From positions 62,001-126,000 of the forward strand of contig JAAFJN010000006.1 in NCBI GenBank assembly GCA_013298845.1: 64,000 nt of DNA, written 5' to 3'. The notes under the pieces were generated by a model. The model saw only the letters and a program-made list of their open reading frames with translations. It was not told where the DNA came from and searched no databases. This DNA is from Chitinophagales bacterium (GTDB lineage: Bacteria; Bacteroidota; Bacteroidia; Chitinophagales; Saprospiraceae). Within the stretch, counting starts at the first letter, position 1. Each line of letters starts with the position of its first letter. The position numbers and the translations under genes were made by a program. Below are positions 1 through 8,984 of the stretch, in pieces.

Positions 1-70
1 ACATCCTGGGCGTATTAAAATCTTCCTTTTGCCGTTTTAGGCGAGTTTTTACCGTAACATCAATCTATTT

Positions 71-793
71 ATGCTATCGTACCCTTCAGCACCCCGCATT
101 TGGTGGAATGCCTTTACCCATTTATTGTACCCGCAACTTTGCGTGGCTTGCAACGCGTCGCTCACCACCTCGGCGCACCAATGTTTTTGTTTTAAATGCC
201 GCGCGACCATCGAATTGGTGGATTTTCCGTTTGATAACAACGAAGTCATTGACCGTCTTTGGGGCCGAACCCGCCTCGATGCGGCCGCTTCTTTGTATTA
301 CTTTCGGAAAAAAGGCCCCGTTCAATGGGCTTTACACCACCTCAAATACGGCAACCAACCCGATATTGGCCGCCGATTGGGCCGACTTTTGGGCCAAAAA
401 CTCTATTCGTCGCCGTTGTTTCAGGATGTAGATTGCATCGTTCCGGTGCCGCTGCACCCCGTAAAAGAACGGCAGCGCGGTTACAACCAAAGTATGGCTT
501 TTGCCCTGGGCCTGGCCGAAGCCCTGCACGCGCCGGTATTGGGCAATGCGTTGGTGCGCAACCAGTTTTCGGCGTCGCAAACCCGAAAACACCGCGACGA
601 GCGTTTCCAAAACGTGGGTGAAGTTTTTTCGGCAGCCCAACCCAAACGCCTCAAAGGCCAACACGTATTGCTGGTGGATGATGTGCTCACCACGGGTGCC
701 ACCATCGAAATGTGCGGAAATTTGATTGAACAGGCCGGGGGGCGAAAATTGTCCGTCGCGACTATTGCGGTCGCGTCATTGGGTAAAGTCTAA
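71..793 (+). CDS. comF: ComF family phosphoribosyltransferase-like protein
   Basis: A 240-residue protein with the ComF layout. A Cys-rich N-terminal zinc-finger-like segment (CVAC at residues 24-27, further Cys at 38, 40 and 43) is followed by a type I phosphoribosyltransferase domain carrying the PRPP-binding motif VLLVDDVLTTGAT at about 199-211. Members of this family take part in DNA uptake during natural competence in some bacteria; in Bacteroidota the role is mostly inferred. Length is normal for the family. Its last 18 bases overlap the end of the convergent oxidoreductase gene. No promoter box was recognised upstream, but only 70 bases of flank are visible. Family assignment is firm; a competence role is inference. 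Confidence 0.9.
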   Translation: MLSYPSAPRIWWNAFTHLLYPQLCVACNASLTTSAHQCFCFKCRATIELVDFPFDNNEVIDRLWGRTRLDAAASLYYFRKKGPVQWALHHLKYGNQPDIGRRLGRLLGQKLYSSPLFQDVDCIVPVPLHPVKERQRGYNQSMAFALGLAEALHAPVLGNALVRNQFSASQTRKHRDERFQNVGEVFSAAQPKRLKGQHVLLVDDVLTTGATIEMCGNLIEQAGGRKLSVATIAVASLGKV

Positions 794-1744
794 CAGATTT
801 TTTCCCGTCGAACGGCCACTTTCCTGGTACAAATGCGCTTGTTGAATGTCTTCGGGCAAAAAAACGGTGTCCAACGGAATGTGCAATTGGCCGTTTTGTA
901 CCGCCTCGATGGTCGTTTTAATGTCGTCGGGGCGGAATTTCATGAGTACGGTGTGGAATTTTTGTTTGGAAAAAAGATTGTGCCAACGTTGGTACAACAA
1001 ATCCAAAGGGCGCAGCATCAGGTTAATGTATTGGCCGTCGGGCGCTAAAACCCGGCGGCAGGCGCGAAACGACAAGGTGCTGACGCAATCAAAAATCAGG
1101 TCAAAACGGGCGTTTTCGCGGGTGAAATCGCGTTGTTGGTAATCAATAACGGTATCGGCTCCGAATTGGCGCACCAGGTCGGCGTTGCGGGCACTGCACA
1201 CGGCGGTAACGTGGGCGCCCCGCATTTTGGCCCACTGCACGGCGCACAAACCCACGGCCCCCGACGCACCATTAATCAGCACCTGCGTGCCCGTTCCCAC
1301 GGAGGCCACGTCGCGCAGTACCTGAAGGGCCGTTACCGGCGCTACGGACAACGATGCGCCCGTTTTCAGGTCAAAATTCGGGGGTAATACCACGGCTTCG
1401 GTGGCTTTTACCACGTTGTATTCGGCGTAACAACCCAGTCGGAACCGGGCGGCGGTATAGATATACACCGCGTCGCCGGGACGAAGCGATGACACGTTGG
1501 GGCCGCATTCGGATACGATTCCGGCGGCTTCTACGCCCAGTATTTTGGGAAAAGAGCGGTTCATGAACCACCGAAAACGCCCGTTGCGCATTTTGTAATC
1601 AACGGGATTGAGGGCGGCATAATGGATGTTGACCCGCACTTCGCCGGGGCCGGGTACGGGAATGGGTATTTCGGCGATGGACAATTGCGTCGCGTCGCCC
1701 CATTGCCGCAGAACGGCGGCACGCATGAGATGTGGGGTACTCAA
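776..1744 (-). CDS. NAD(P)-dependent medium-chain dehydrogenase/reductase, zinc-free quinone-oxidoreductase type
   Basis: A 322-residue MDR-superfamily protein. It has an N-terminal GroES-like domain (LNPVDYKMRNG near 45-55), the dinucleotide-binding motif GASGAVG at about 159-165, and a C-terminal ADH_zinc_N-like half. The cysteines that bind structural zinc in true alcohol dehydrogenases are absent, so it belongs with the quinone-oxidoreductase/enoyl-reductase branch. The start codon overlaps the stop of the upstream acyltransferase gene by 4 bases (1741-1744), so it is probably translated from the same mRNA as glsA/glsB. Substrate is unknown; a link to lipid metabolism is suggested only by the operon. 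Confidence 0.88.
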   Translation of the reverse strand: MSTPHLMRAAVLRQWGDATQLSIAEIPIPVPGPGEVRVNIHYAALNPVDYKMRNGRFRWFMNRSFPKILGVEAAGIVSECGPNVSSLRPGDAVYIYTAARFRLGCYAEYNVVKATEAVVLPPNFDLKTGASLSVAPVTALQVLRDVASVGTGTQVLINGASGAVGLCAVQWAKMRGAHVTAVCSARNADLVRQFGADTVIDYQQRDFTRENARFDLIFDCVSTLSFRACRRVLAPDGQYINLMLRPLDLLYQRWHNLFSKQKFHTVLMKFRPDDIKTTIEAVQNGQLHIPLDTVFLPEDIQQAHLYQESGRSTGKNLLDFTQ

Positions 1745-2685
1745 GCCTTTTTTGATTCCAGATAATCGAGGTAAGAATTAATGTGGCGGTCTTTTTTGCC
1801 CGGGTAAATGTCTTTAATGGTCACCATAATGCCCGTTTCTTCCACCGCCCCAAAATGCGGGTTGACGGCGGTACCAAACGTTTTCATGGTGGGCGAAAGG
1901 TTCATGTACGAATTGAACAGGGGCGGGATATTTTCGCCCAATGCCCGCACAATGCGGTTCAGCACTTTGTAACCTTCGGTGTACGGCAGGTCTTTAATTT
2001 CGGTTAAAAATTCGGCGCACGAAAACTGGTATTGAAGCGGGTGCGGAATCATGACCATTTTATCGGGATCGGGGAAATAATGGTGCATAAACCGCAGGAG
2101 GTGGTCGCGCGCTTCGGTGTTATAGGTGGTGTACATGGTAATTTTCCCGAAAAAATATTCGATGTCGGGGTACAATACCGTGAGGGCGCCCAATCCGTCC
2201 CAAAGGTTATCGAGCGAGAACAGGTTGCGGCGGTTTTCGGCGCGGGGTTGGTAAAGCGGCTGCACAAAACTGCGGCCCAATTCGATGGTTTTGGGGAAGA
2301 ATTCGTCTTTTAATTTATCGGTATAGTCTACTATTTCGGAAGTACTGAGATGGTATTGCCCTTCGGCATCGCGGTTGTCAACACAACAAACGTAGCGGTA
2401 TCCGCCCACGATTTCCTTTGCTTCGGGATCCCATACAATCAATTGATTATAAGCATATTGGCCCACGTCGTAGCCATCTACGTCGGTCGGTTTTCCCGAG
2501 CCGCCACCGCCAGCCCGGAAGGATACTTCGCGCAGACGACCTATCTCCAGCATTGTATTGGGGCAATCGTTGCCATTAACAATGTAGATTTCATTGTCCA
2601 AAAAATGCGTAGGCCGGATCATGCGCTCCGGCGTGAGTTCTGCCTCGATCAAATTCCTTTCAACAGGTGCAATTACTGGTTCCAA
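1741..2685 (-). CDS. glsB: GNAT-fold glycine N-acyltransferase (GlsB-like)
   Basis: A 314-residue acyl transferase of the ornithine/glycine-lipid type. Recognisable segments include NEIYIVNGNDCPNTM near residue 31, GRLREVSFRAGGGGSG near 48, ELGRSFVQP in the middle and DNLWDGLGALTVLYPD just after it, followed by FFGKITMY. In Bacteroides, GlsB adds a 3-hydroxy fatty acid to the amino group of glycine, the first step to glycine lipids and flavolipin-type lipids. The gene lies 11 bases downstream of the PlsC-like acyltransferase (glsA), the partner that adds the second, ester-linked chain. The pairing and length match the known system. Amino-acid specificity (glycine versus ornithine) cannot be read from sequence alone. 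Confidence 0.85.
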   Translation of the reverse strand: MEPVIAPVERNLIEAELTPERMIRPTHFLDNEIYIVNGNDCPNTMLEIGRLREVSFRAGGGGSGKPTDVDGYDVGQYAYNQLIVWDPEAKEIVGGYRYVCCVDNRDAEGQYHLSTSEIVDYTDKLKDEFFPKTIELGRSFVQPLYQPRAENRRNLFSLDNLWDGLGALTVLYPDIEYFFGKITMYTTYNTEARDHLLRFMHHYFPDPDKMVMIPHPLQYQFSCAEFLTEIKDLPYTEGYKVLNRIVRALGENIPPLFNSYMNLSPTMKTFGTAVNPHFGAVEETGIMVTIKDIYPGKKDRHINSYLDYLESKKA

Positions 2686-2696
2686 AATAGTCTGTC

Positions 2697-3551
2697 TTAT
2701 TTATTTTTGATAAAATCTGCAAAAAGAAGGTCGGGCTGGTTGGGAAAAAGATAAACAAACTCGCGCAATAAAGCGGCCCATTCATCCTGTTTGCGGCTTT
2801 TGTCAAAAACATCCGCGGGTATTGGTTTTCCAAAAGTAATATAAATTTGTTGTCCGCGCTGCCGAAACATTTCATCGGGCAGGTAAAACATCTCGATATT
2901 AACGTTGATGCCTAATTTTTTGCGCCAGCGGGCCAAATTGTAAAACCAATTGGAATTACGCCCTTTGATAAACGTCGGCACCACGGGAAGGTTGTATTTT
3001 TGGGCGCGGGCGATAAAACTTTTGTGCCACACCAAATCGCGGATGGAGCCATCGTCCTGTTTGCGCGAACAAAGCCCGGCGGGGAAAATAAGCACCGCAA
3101 AACCACCCGAATAGGCCCCTTCAATGGCTTCCAGTCCGGCGCGTGGATTGGAACCGTGTTTGTTCACGCCCACCACAATTTTTTCAAAATTGGGCAAATT
3201 TGTGAGGATATCGTTGACGATAAACCGCACATCGGGGCGGGCTTTACCGGCTTCCTGCATCAGCGCTACGCCATCCAAACCGCCCAAGGGGTGATTGGAA
3301 GCGATAATTACCCCGCTATCGGTGGGTATGTTTTCGCGGCCAACGCTGTCGGCACGGGCCTTGAGGTAATTCAAGGTCCAGGAAGCGAATTCCAAATCTT
3401 TAATATCCTTGGAAATTTCCAGCCCCACATTGATCTCCTCCTCGTGGATCGTGCGCTTTAGCCAATTGAGGATAAACCCGGGCATAATACGCGCTACAGC
3501 AGGACTTTTTTCGGCGAGGACTTTGGCTATATCTATTCGTACTGGTTGCAA
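2697..3551 (-). CDS. glsA: PlsC-like O-acyltransferase, GlsA-like
   Basis: A lysophospholipid-acyltransferase-type protein with the family's catalytic histidine in NHPLGGLDG, a variant of the usual HX4D box, and a PAG substrate-binding segment (IFPAGLCSR). In the glycine-lipid pathway GlsA transfers a fatty acid to the 3-hydroxyl of the N-acyl chain made by GlsB, whose gene follows 11 bases downstream. The open frame extends up to an ATG at 3623, but that would run the N-terminus across the start of the divergent gene. Homologues usually begin near the QPVRIDIAKV segment, so a TTG start at 3551 (284 residues) is preferred. The start is uncertain; the function is fairly sure. Confidence 0.82.
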   Translation of the reverse strand: MQPVRIDIAKVLAEKSPAVARIMPGFILNWLKRTIHEEEINVGLEISKDIKDLEFASWTLNYLKARADSVGRENIPTDSGVIIASNHPLGGLDGVALMQEAGKARPDVRFIVNDILTNLPNFEKIVVGVNKHGSNPRAGLEAIEGAYSGGFAVLIFPAGLCSRKQDDGSIRDLVWHKSFIARAQKYNLPVVPTFIKGRNSNWFYNLARWRKKLGINVNIEMFYLPDEMFRQRGQQIYITFGKPIPADVFDKSRKQDEWAALLREFVYLFPNQPDLLFADFIKNK

Positions 3552-3598
3552 GTGATGAGTATTTTGGCGCAAAAATAGAAAAAACAATTCTATATTCC

Positions 3599-3606
3599 TA
3601 CTTTTG
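3599..3606 (+). promoter_or_regulatory. -7 box (TAnnTTTG type) of the SGNH-like gene
   Basis: TACTTTTG matches the Bacteroidota sigma-ABfr -7 consensus TAnnTTTG. It ends only four bases before the GTG start at 3611, so transcription may begin at or next to the start codon. No convincing -33 element was seen. Confidence 0.5.
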
Positions 3607-3610
3607 CGGG

Positions 3611-4462
3611 GTGAAACCCTCAATTTGGTTCCTTATACTCGCCATTATTGTTATCATCGGCGACCGAACTGGCGGAGCAATTCTCCGCCGTATCAACGAT
3701 AACAGCCAGTTTCGTTACGCCCAAATGTACAACGGATCGGCCCAGGCCGACCTTGTTTTTATGGGCAATTCGCGCGGCCTTTCGTTTTATCAGCCTTACG
3801 TGGAGGCGCGCACGGGCAAACGCACGGCCAACCTCAGTTACAACGGGCTACCCGCTCCTTTGGCCAAAGTATTATTGACCGATTACGTGGAGCGTTACCC
3901 CAATCACCCCCACTTTTTTATTGACATTAGTTTGTGCGACCGGCACAACAAAGAACTGGTTTCGGGGTTTACCTGCTATTCGGGGTATTCGCGGAATTTG
4001 GATACGTTATTGCACCATTATTCCCCCGATATTTGGTGGGGCAGCAAAGTATCGGCGTTGTTTCGCTACAACAATGAAGTGTTCCAACGTGCGTTGTATT
4101 ACCGCGACCGCAGCGATAAGGACTGGCTCATTGACCGCCAAATTGCTCCGGCCCTGGCCGCAACTGTCCCGCTGGATACGTTTCCTATTTCGGTCCAACC
4201 TGATCTTATCCAAGCCTTGGCCGATGCCGTGCAAACGGTGCGCGCTTCGGGTGCACAGGTCACGCTCGTACTGGGGCCGTATTATCCGGGTATGGTGCGC
4301 GACTGGAGTAATTTGCAGGCCGTTCGCCGGGCTGTCGAAGAAAAAACGGGACTGCCCGTATTGGATTTTAGCCAGGCATTAACCGACCCCACCGATTTTG
4401 GTGACTTAATGCACCCCAATAAAAAAGGAGCGCAACGGTTTATGGATTTGTTGTTTCGATGA
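3611..4462 (+). CDS. SGNH-hydrolase-like membrane-anchored protein
   Basis: A 283-residue protein with an N-terminal hydrophobic anchor (residues 4-17) and features of an SGNH hydrolase fold. There is a nucleophile-type GNSRG motif at about 52-56, and a C-terminal DLMHPNKKG segment in which D265 and H268 would be the remaining catalytic residues. Related proteins act on acyl groups of envelope polysaccharides or lipids at the outer face of the inner membrane. The substrate here is unknown. The start is GTG at 3611 because no other start precedes the hydrophobic segment. The gene is divergent from glsA and lies upstream of a DUF5686 gene in the same direction. Confidence 0.65.
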   Translation: MKPSIWFLILAIIVIIGDRTGGAILRRINDNSQFRYAQMYNGSAQADLVFMGNSRGLSFYQPYVEARTGKRTANLSYNGLPAPLAKVLLTDYVERYPNHPHFFIDISLCDRHNKELVSGFTCYSGYSRNLDTLLHHYSPDIWWGSKVSALFRYNNEVFQRALYYRDRSDKDWLIDRQIAPALAATVPLDTFPISVQPDLIQALADAVQTVRASGAQVTLVLGPYYPGMVRDWSNLQAVRRAVEEKTGLPVLDFSQALTDPTDFGDLMHPNKKGAQRFMDLLFR

Positions 4463-4501
4463 AGCAAATATCCAAGGCCCGTATAACCAACCAAAACAAA
4501 C

Positions 4502-6955
4502 ATGCGTCTTTTCATTTTTATTTTTACTTTTTGTGTTCCGGTATTGGCCGTTGGCCAAACCCAAACCTTTGCCGGTCGGGTATCGGCAGCGGATGGCGAA
4601 CCGCTGGCTTTTGTTAGTGTAATTGCGCAGGGAACCGAAAAAAAAGTAGTGTTTTCCGACATTGACGGGACGTTTCAAGTGCAAATTAACGGCCCCGAAC
4701 CTTCCATTACGTTCCGTTACGTGGGTTTTGAGGAACTAACGTTGTCGGCGGCAACCCTGCGACAAAACAAAGGGAAACCCCTCCGGGTGACGCTCAAACC
4801 CTCCGATACCGCACTCAATACCGTGGATATTTTTGCCGGTGAAAATCCGGCGGATATACTTATGCGCAAGGTGATTGCCAACCGGCACCGCAATAACCCG
4901 GAGCGTTCGGGGTCGTACCAATGCAAAACCTACAATAAGGTTTCGATGGAGGCCCTGCCCAACGCCAAGGAATTTCACAACCGGAAACACAACGAAAAAC
5001 AGGCGCGCAACTTTGAACAAACGCAACAGGAAATGGCGGAGCGGCATTTGTTTTTTATGGAAACCGTGACCGAACGGCGTTTTTTGGCCCCGCATTTTAT
5101 CCAGGAAAAAGTGTTGCTCAATCGCGTCAGTGGCTTTAAAGACGCGGCTTTGGTTACCTTGGCCAATGCCGTTCAGCCGTTTACTTTTTACGGCGATTTT
5201 TTGCCCATTATGGAAAAAAAGTTCGTCAATCCGGTGAGTCCCGGCAGCACCAAACTGTATTTTTTTAGTTTGGAAGATACCCTGTTCAATGACGAAGACA
5301 CCATTTGGGTGGTGCGTTTTAAACCCCGGAAGGGCAAGGTTTTTCGCTCCCTCAAAGGTACTTTGCACATTCATTCGAACCAATACGCCGTTCAAAATGT
5401 CATTGCGCAGCCGTCTTTTGGCAACGAAAACCTGAATATGGTGATCGAACAGGCGTACACGTTTGTGCCGATTCAAAACGATACCTTGCGCGGGCAATGG
5501 TTCCCGCAACAACTGAATTTTGAGTTGACCGCCGCCCGTTATCCATCGCCGGAAATGGGCGTAAAAGCCAGTGGCCACAGTTATATTACCGATGCAGAAC
5601 CACAAAAAGGGCTGAAATTAAGCGATTTTAACCCCGAACAGCCCTTGTTTATCGAAAATGACGCTTTTAGCCGCGATTCAGCGGCCTGGGAACAATGGCA
5701 ACAATTTACGCCACTCAGCCGCCGCGAGCAACAGACGTACCAGTTTCTCGACAGCCTTGGGGCGGTGAAACGGTTTGATCGGGTGGCCAAAGTTTTTAGC
5801 GCGTGGAGTACCCTCGTATGGCCCATTAACCAACACGTCGGTATTGATTTGAACCAGATTTTTCGGCTCAACGAATACGAAACCCTGCGCCTCGGTATTG
5901 GATTTACCAATGCCCAGCACCGGCCGTTGGGGTTGGCCAAACGGCTGGAATGGGGCGTGGGAGCCGGATTTGGATTCAAAGACCAACGGTTAAAATACAA
6001 CGGCTACGGCCTTTGGCGGATTCACCGGGGGCGGCAAACGCAGTTGCGGCTGGATGTTCAGCGCGATTTGTTTGAACCCGGTGCGCCTTACGAAATGGAA
6101 ACAACGGCCTTTATTGACCGCAGTTTGTACGCCCAGCGCATGGACTTTACCGACGAAGTAGCGTTGCGTTTTTCCACCCGAATGGGCAAAGTCTGGAGTA
6201 CATCGGTGACGGCCCGCCGCCAGCAAATGCGCCCCGCCGAGTACCTGTACAGTTATCAGGCGGATGAAAATACGCTGCGCACCAGCCGGTTTACGTTTAA
6301 TGAAGTGACGGGTATTATTCGGTACGCTTACGGCGAGCAGGTACGGCAATTTTTGGGCAATTCGAGTACCGTGCAGCGGTGGCCGGTGGTAGAGGTGGCG
6401 GCGACCCAAGGGTTTGGCGATTACCAATACCGGCGTTTTTTGGGGGCATTGTACCAATCGGTTTTTATTCCGCGCCTGGGTTATTGCCGTTGGCGGCTGG
6501 AAGGCGGCTGGGTAAGTGGCAATGCGCCGTTGGCCAAGTTGTTTACCTTGAACCAAAGTGCGGGCGGTTATACGTTGTTTGCCATTAACCAGACGTTTCA
6601 ATCGCTGCCCGATACCCTGTTTTTGCACAACCGGTTTGCCAATTTGTTTTTTCAGCAGGAATTTGGGCCAATTTTGTACCAAAAAAGGTATTCTGCGCCG
6701 TTTTTGACCCTTATTCACAATATGTCCGTCGGGAATTTAGCGCACCGGGAAAGGCACCTGAACATTGGTTTTTTAACGATGCAACGCCCCTATATTGAAT
6801 CCGGGATTCAGTTGGATAATATACTTCGGATCAATTACGTGCGGCTGGGCTGGGTGGGTGTTGGCGGCGCGGTTTTTTACCGTTGGGGGGCTTATTCCGA
6901 CGGCGGATGGCGGCAAAATGTGGCCCCGCGTTTATCGTTGCGCTTTACTTTTTAA
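4502..6955 (+). CDS. DUF5686 / carboxypeptidase-regulatory-like outer-membrane protein
   Basis: An 817-residue outer-membrane protein. A cleavable signal peptide ending near VLAVGQ (residue 19) is followed by a CarboxypepD_reg-like beta-sandwich at about 20-105 (FAGRVSAADGEPLAFVSV), as in the N-terminus of SusC-type receptors. The long C-terminal DUF5686 region, rich in alternating beta-strand segments, ends in the aromatic residue F typical of outer-membrane barrels (LSLRFTF). Family members are common in Bacteroidota and are presumed barrel proteins; no substrate is established. It follows the SGNH-like gene by 39 bases and could share its transcript. Confidence 0.85.
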   Translation: MRLFIFIFTFCVPVLAVGQTQTFAGRVSAADGEPLAFVSVIAQGTEKKVVFSDIDGTFQVQINGPEPSITFRYVGFEELTLSAATLRQNKGKPLRVTLKPSDTALNTVDIFAGENPADILMRKVIANRHRNNPERSGSYQCKTYNKVSMEALPNAKEFHNRKHNEKQARNFEQTQQEMAERHLFFMETVTERRFLAPHFIQEKVLLNRVSGFKDAALVTLANAVQPFTFYGDFLPIMEKKFVNPVSPGSTKLYFFSLEDTLFNDEDTIWVVRFKPRKGKVFRSLKGTLHIHSNQYAVQNVIAQPSFGNENLNMVIEQAYTFVPIQNDTLRGQWFPQQLNFELTAARYPSPEMGVKASGHSYITDAEPQKGLKLSDFNPEQPLFIENDAFSRDSAAWEQWQQFTPLSRREQQTYQFLDSLGAVKRFDRVAKVFSAWSTLVWPINQHVGIDLNQIFRLNEYETLRLGIGFTNAQHRPLGLAKRLEWGVGAGFGFKDQRLKYNGYGLWRIHRGRQTQLRLDVQRDLFEPGAPYEMETTAFIDRSLYAQRMDFTDEVALRFSTRMGKVWSTSVTARRQQMRPAEYLYSYQADENTLRTSRFTFNEVTGIIRYAYGEQVRQFLGNSSTVQRWPVVEVAATQGFGDYQYRRFLGALYQSVFIPRLGYCRWRLEGGWVSGNAPLAKLFTLNQSAGGYTLFAINQTFQSLPDTLFLHNRFANLFFQQEFGPILYQKRYSAPFLTLIHNMSVGNLAHRERHLNIGFLTMQRPYIESGIQLDNILRINYVRLGWVGVGGAVFYRWGAYSDGGWRQNVAPRLSLRFTF

Positions 6956-6995
6956 AACTTTTATTTTAAAATTTTTTCTTTCAAAAATGTCTTTT

Positions 6996-7003
6996 TACTT
7001 TTG
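6996..7003 (+). promoter_or_regulatory. -7 box of the VOC-protein gene
   Basis: TACTTTTG, a match to TAnnTTTG, lies 33 bases upstream of the ATG at 7036 inside an AT-rich spacer. No clear -33 box was seen. Confidence 0.5.
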
Positions 7004-7035
7004 CCCAAAGAATTTTCACCAACAAAAATAGCATT

Positions 7036-7416
7036 ATGGCAAAAGTCAATGGCATTGGCGGCGTTTTTATTCGTTGCGCCGATAAAGCGGCCTCTATGGC
7101 CTGGTACGAAAAAAATTTGGGTTTAACGATGGAATCCTGGGGTGGTAGTGTGTTGCAATTTTCGACCGCAACGGCACCGGAGGGTAAAAATCCGTACGCT
7201 AGACTTAGTTGTTTCGCCGCCGATAGTACCTATTTTGCGCCATCCAACGGATCGGTAGTGATCAACCTTCGGGTAGATAATCTTGATGAAATGGTGCAGC
7301 AACTACAAGCCAACGGCGTTGCGTTAATTGATACTCCGGTGGATGATGATTTTGGGAAATTTGCCTGGGTGCTCGACCCGGATGGTAATAAAATTGAACT
7401 TTGGGAACAAAAATAA
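7036..7416 (+). CDS. VOC/glyoxalase family protein
   Basis: A 126-residue vicinal-oxygen-chelate protein with the two-repeat glyoxalase/bleomycin-resistance fold. It opens with the typical segment IRCADKAASMAWYEKNLGL and closes with AWVLDPDGNKIELWE, whose final Glu is the usual metal ligand of the second repeat. Family members range from glyoxalases to isomerases and antibiotic-binding proteins, so the substrate cannot be assigned. It is a complete single-domain protein with its own likely promoter, followed by about 180 bases without a gene and then a MATE exporter. Confidence 0.87.
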   Translation: MAKVNGIGGVFIRCADKAASMAWYEKNLGLTMESWGGSVLQFSTATAPEGKNPYARLSCFAADSTYFAPSNGSVVINLRVDNLDEMVQQLQANGVALIDTPVDDDFGKFAWVLDPDGNKIELWEQK

Positions 7417-7595
7417 CCTACACCCGGAACGAATTGAACTGAAGAGCGGTTGAAAGGACATTCTTTAACTTTATGGCCACCTCCGAAATGGATATTACAA
7501 CTTGCCCGAACCATCTGATGATGTAGTTTTTGCCGAAACGGGAACGGCAGCATCCAACTTATTTAGTCAACAAAACAAAAACACAAGTTTACGTT

Positions 7596-8981
7596 ATGGG
7601 TCGAATTTGGGACACCATTAAAGCCGCCGTGCGCGGCGAAGAACAAGATTACACCTCGGGCAGTATTGACAAAGCCATCGTATTGCTGTCCATTCCAATG
7701 ATTTTAGAAATGGCGATGGAGTCGCTTTTTGCGGTCGTTGATGCCTTTTTTGTGTCGCGTATCAGCACCGATGCCGTGGCTACCGTGGGCCTTACCGAAT
7801 CGGTATTGACCCTGGTGTATTCGTTGGCTATTGGTTTGAGCGCGGCGGCCACGGCGATGGTCGCGCGGCGCGTGGGCGAAGGTGACCGCGACGCAGCGGC
7901 CCACGCCGGCGCACAGGCCATTGTGGTCAGCGTTATTTTATCGGTGCTGATTGCGATTCCGGGTTTTTTCTTTGCCAAAGATATTCTCCACCTCATGACC
8001 CGCGATGCGACGGTGGCCGAAAACGGCTACCATTTTACGCGGATTATGCTCACCTGTAACCTGCCCATTTTTTTATTGTGGATGCTTAACGGCATTTTTC
8101 GGGGAGCGGGCGACGCGGCGACGGCCATGCGCGCGTTGTGGATTGCCAACATTGTCAATATTATTCTGTGTCCGACGCTGATTTACGGTTGGGGACCGTT
8201 CCCGGCCATGGGTTTGGCGGGTTCGGCGGTGGCCACGACCATTGGGCGCTCCATTGGGGTGTGTTACCAGTTGTGGAACCTGTTTCAGGTGGGTAAAATT
8301 GTGCGCATCCGGTGGGCGCAACTCCGTCCCAGCACCGATGTGATGGGTAAACTGGTTGGAATTGCCGCCGGTAGTACCGGTCAATACCTGATTACGTCGG
8401 CCAGTTGGATCTTTATGGTGTTTATTTTGGGCCAAATCAGTAAAGAAGTGACGGCGGGTTATACGATTGCCATTCGGATCATCATTTTTACGATTCTACC
8501 CTCGTGGGGTGTGGCCAATGCCGCTGCGACGCTGGTGGGGCAAAATCTTGGGGCCGGACACCCGGACCGCGCCGAAAAATCGGTGTGGCGGGCCTGCCAG
8601 ATTAACCTGATCTTTATGGGTCTTGTGGGCATTTTGTACTTTGTTTTTGCCCCCGCGCTCATTGGTATTTTTACCACTGAGCCGGAAGCATTACGGGCCG
8701 GGGTAATGGCCTTGCGCGCTTTGGCCGCCGGTTACGTATTTTTTGGTTACGGTATGATTACTTCGCAGGCGCTCAACGGCGCAGGCGATACCAAAACGCC
8801 CACCATCATCAACTTTATCTTCTTCTGGATCATCGAAACGCCGCTGGCGTGGGTATTGGCCATGTGGTGGGGTTGGGGACAAGCGGGCGTGTACGCCAGT
8901 ATTTTTATCGCCGAAACGCTGATGGCATTGGCCATGATTTGGGCGTTTAAACAGGGAAAATGGAAATTGGTGAAGGTTTAA
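7596..8981 (+). CDS. MATE family efflux transporter
   Basis: A 461-residue multidrug and toxic compound extrusion (MATE) transporter with about 12 hydrophobic segments arranged as two similar halves. MATE-typical stretches include IVLLSIPMILEMAMESLF near the N-terminus and QALNGAGDTKTP in the second half. Such proteins export cationic drugs or metabolites in exchange for Na+ or H+. The open frame begins at 7530, but ATG at 7596 (MGRIWDTIKAAV) is preferred because the preceding 22 residues look like spacer. The stop is followed at once by the iterated-word repeat locus. Confidence 0.9.
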   Translation: MGRIWDTIKAAVRGEEQDYTSGSIDKAIVLLSIPMILEMAMESLFAVVDAFFVSRISTDAVATVGLTESVLTLVYSLAIGLSAAATAMVARRVGEGDRDAAAHAGAQAIVVSVILSVLIAIPGFFFAKDILHLMTRDATVAENGYHFTRIMLTCNLPIFLLWMLNGIFRGAGDAATAMRALWIANIVNIILCPTLIYGWGPFPAMGLAGSAVATTIGRSIGVCYQLWNLFQVGKIVRIRWAQLRPSTDVMGKLVGIAAGSTGQYLITSASWIFMVFILGQISKEVTAGYTIAIRIIIFTILPSWGVANAAATLVGQNLGAGHPDRAEKSVWRACQINLIFMGLVGILYFVFAPALIGIFTTEPEALRAGVMALRALAAGYVFFGYGMITSQALNGAGDTKTPTIINFIFFWIIETPLAWVLAMWWGWGQAGVYASIFIAETLMALAMIWAFKQGKWKLVKV

Positions 8982-8984
8982 GCA

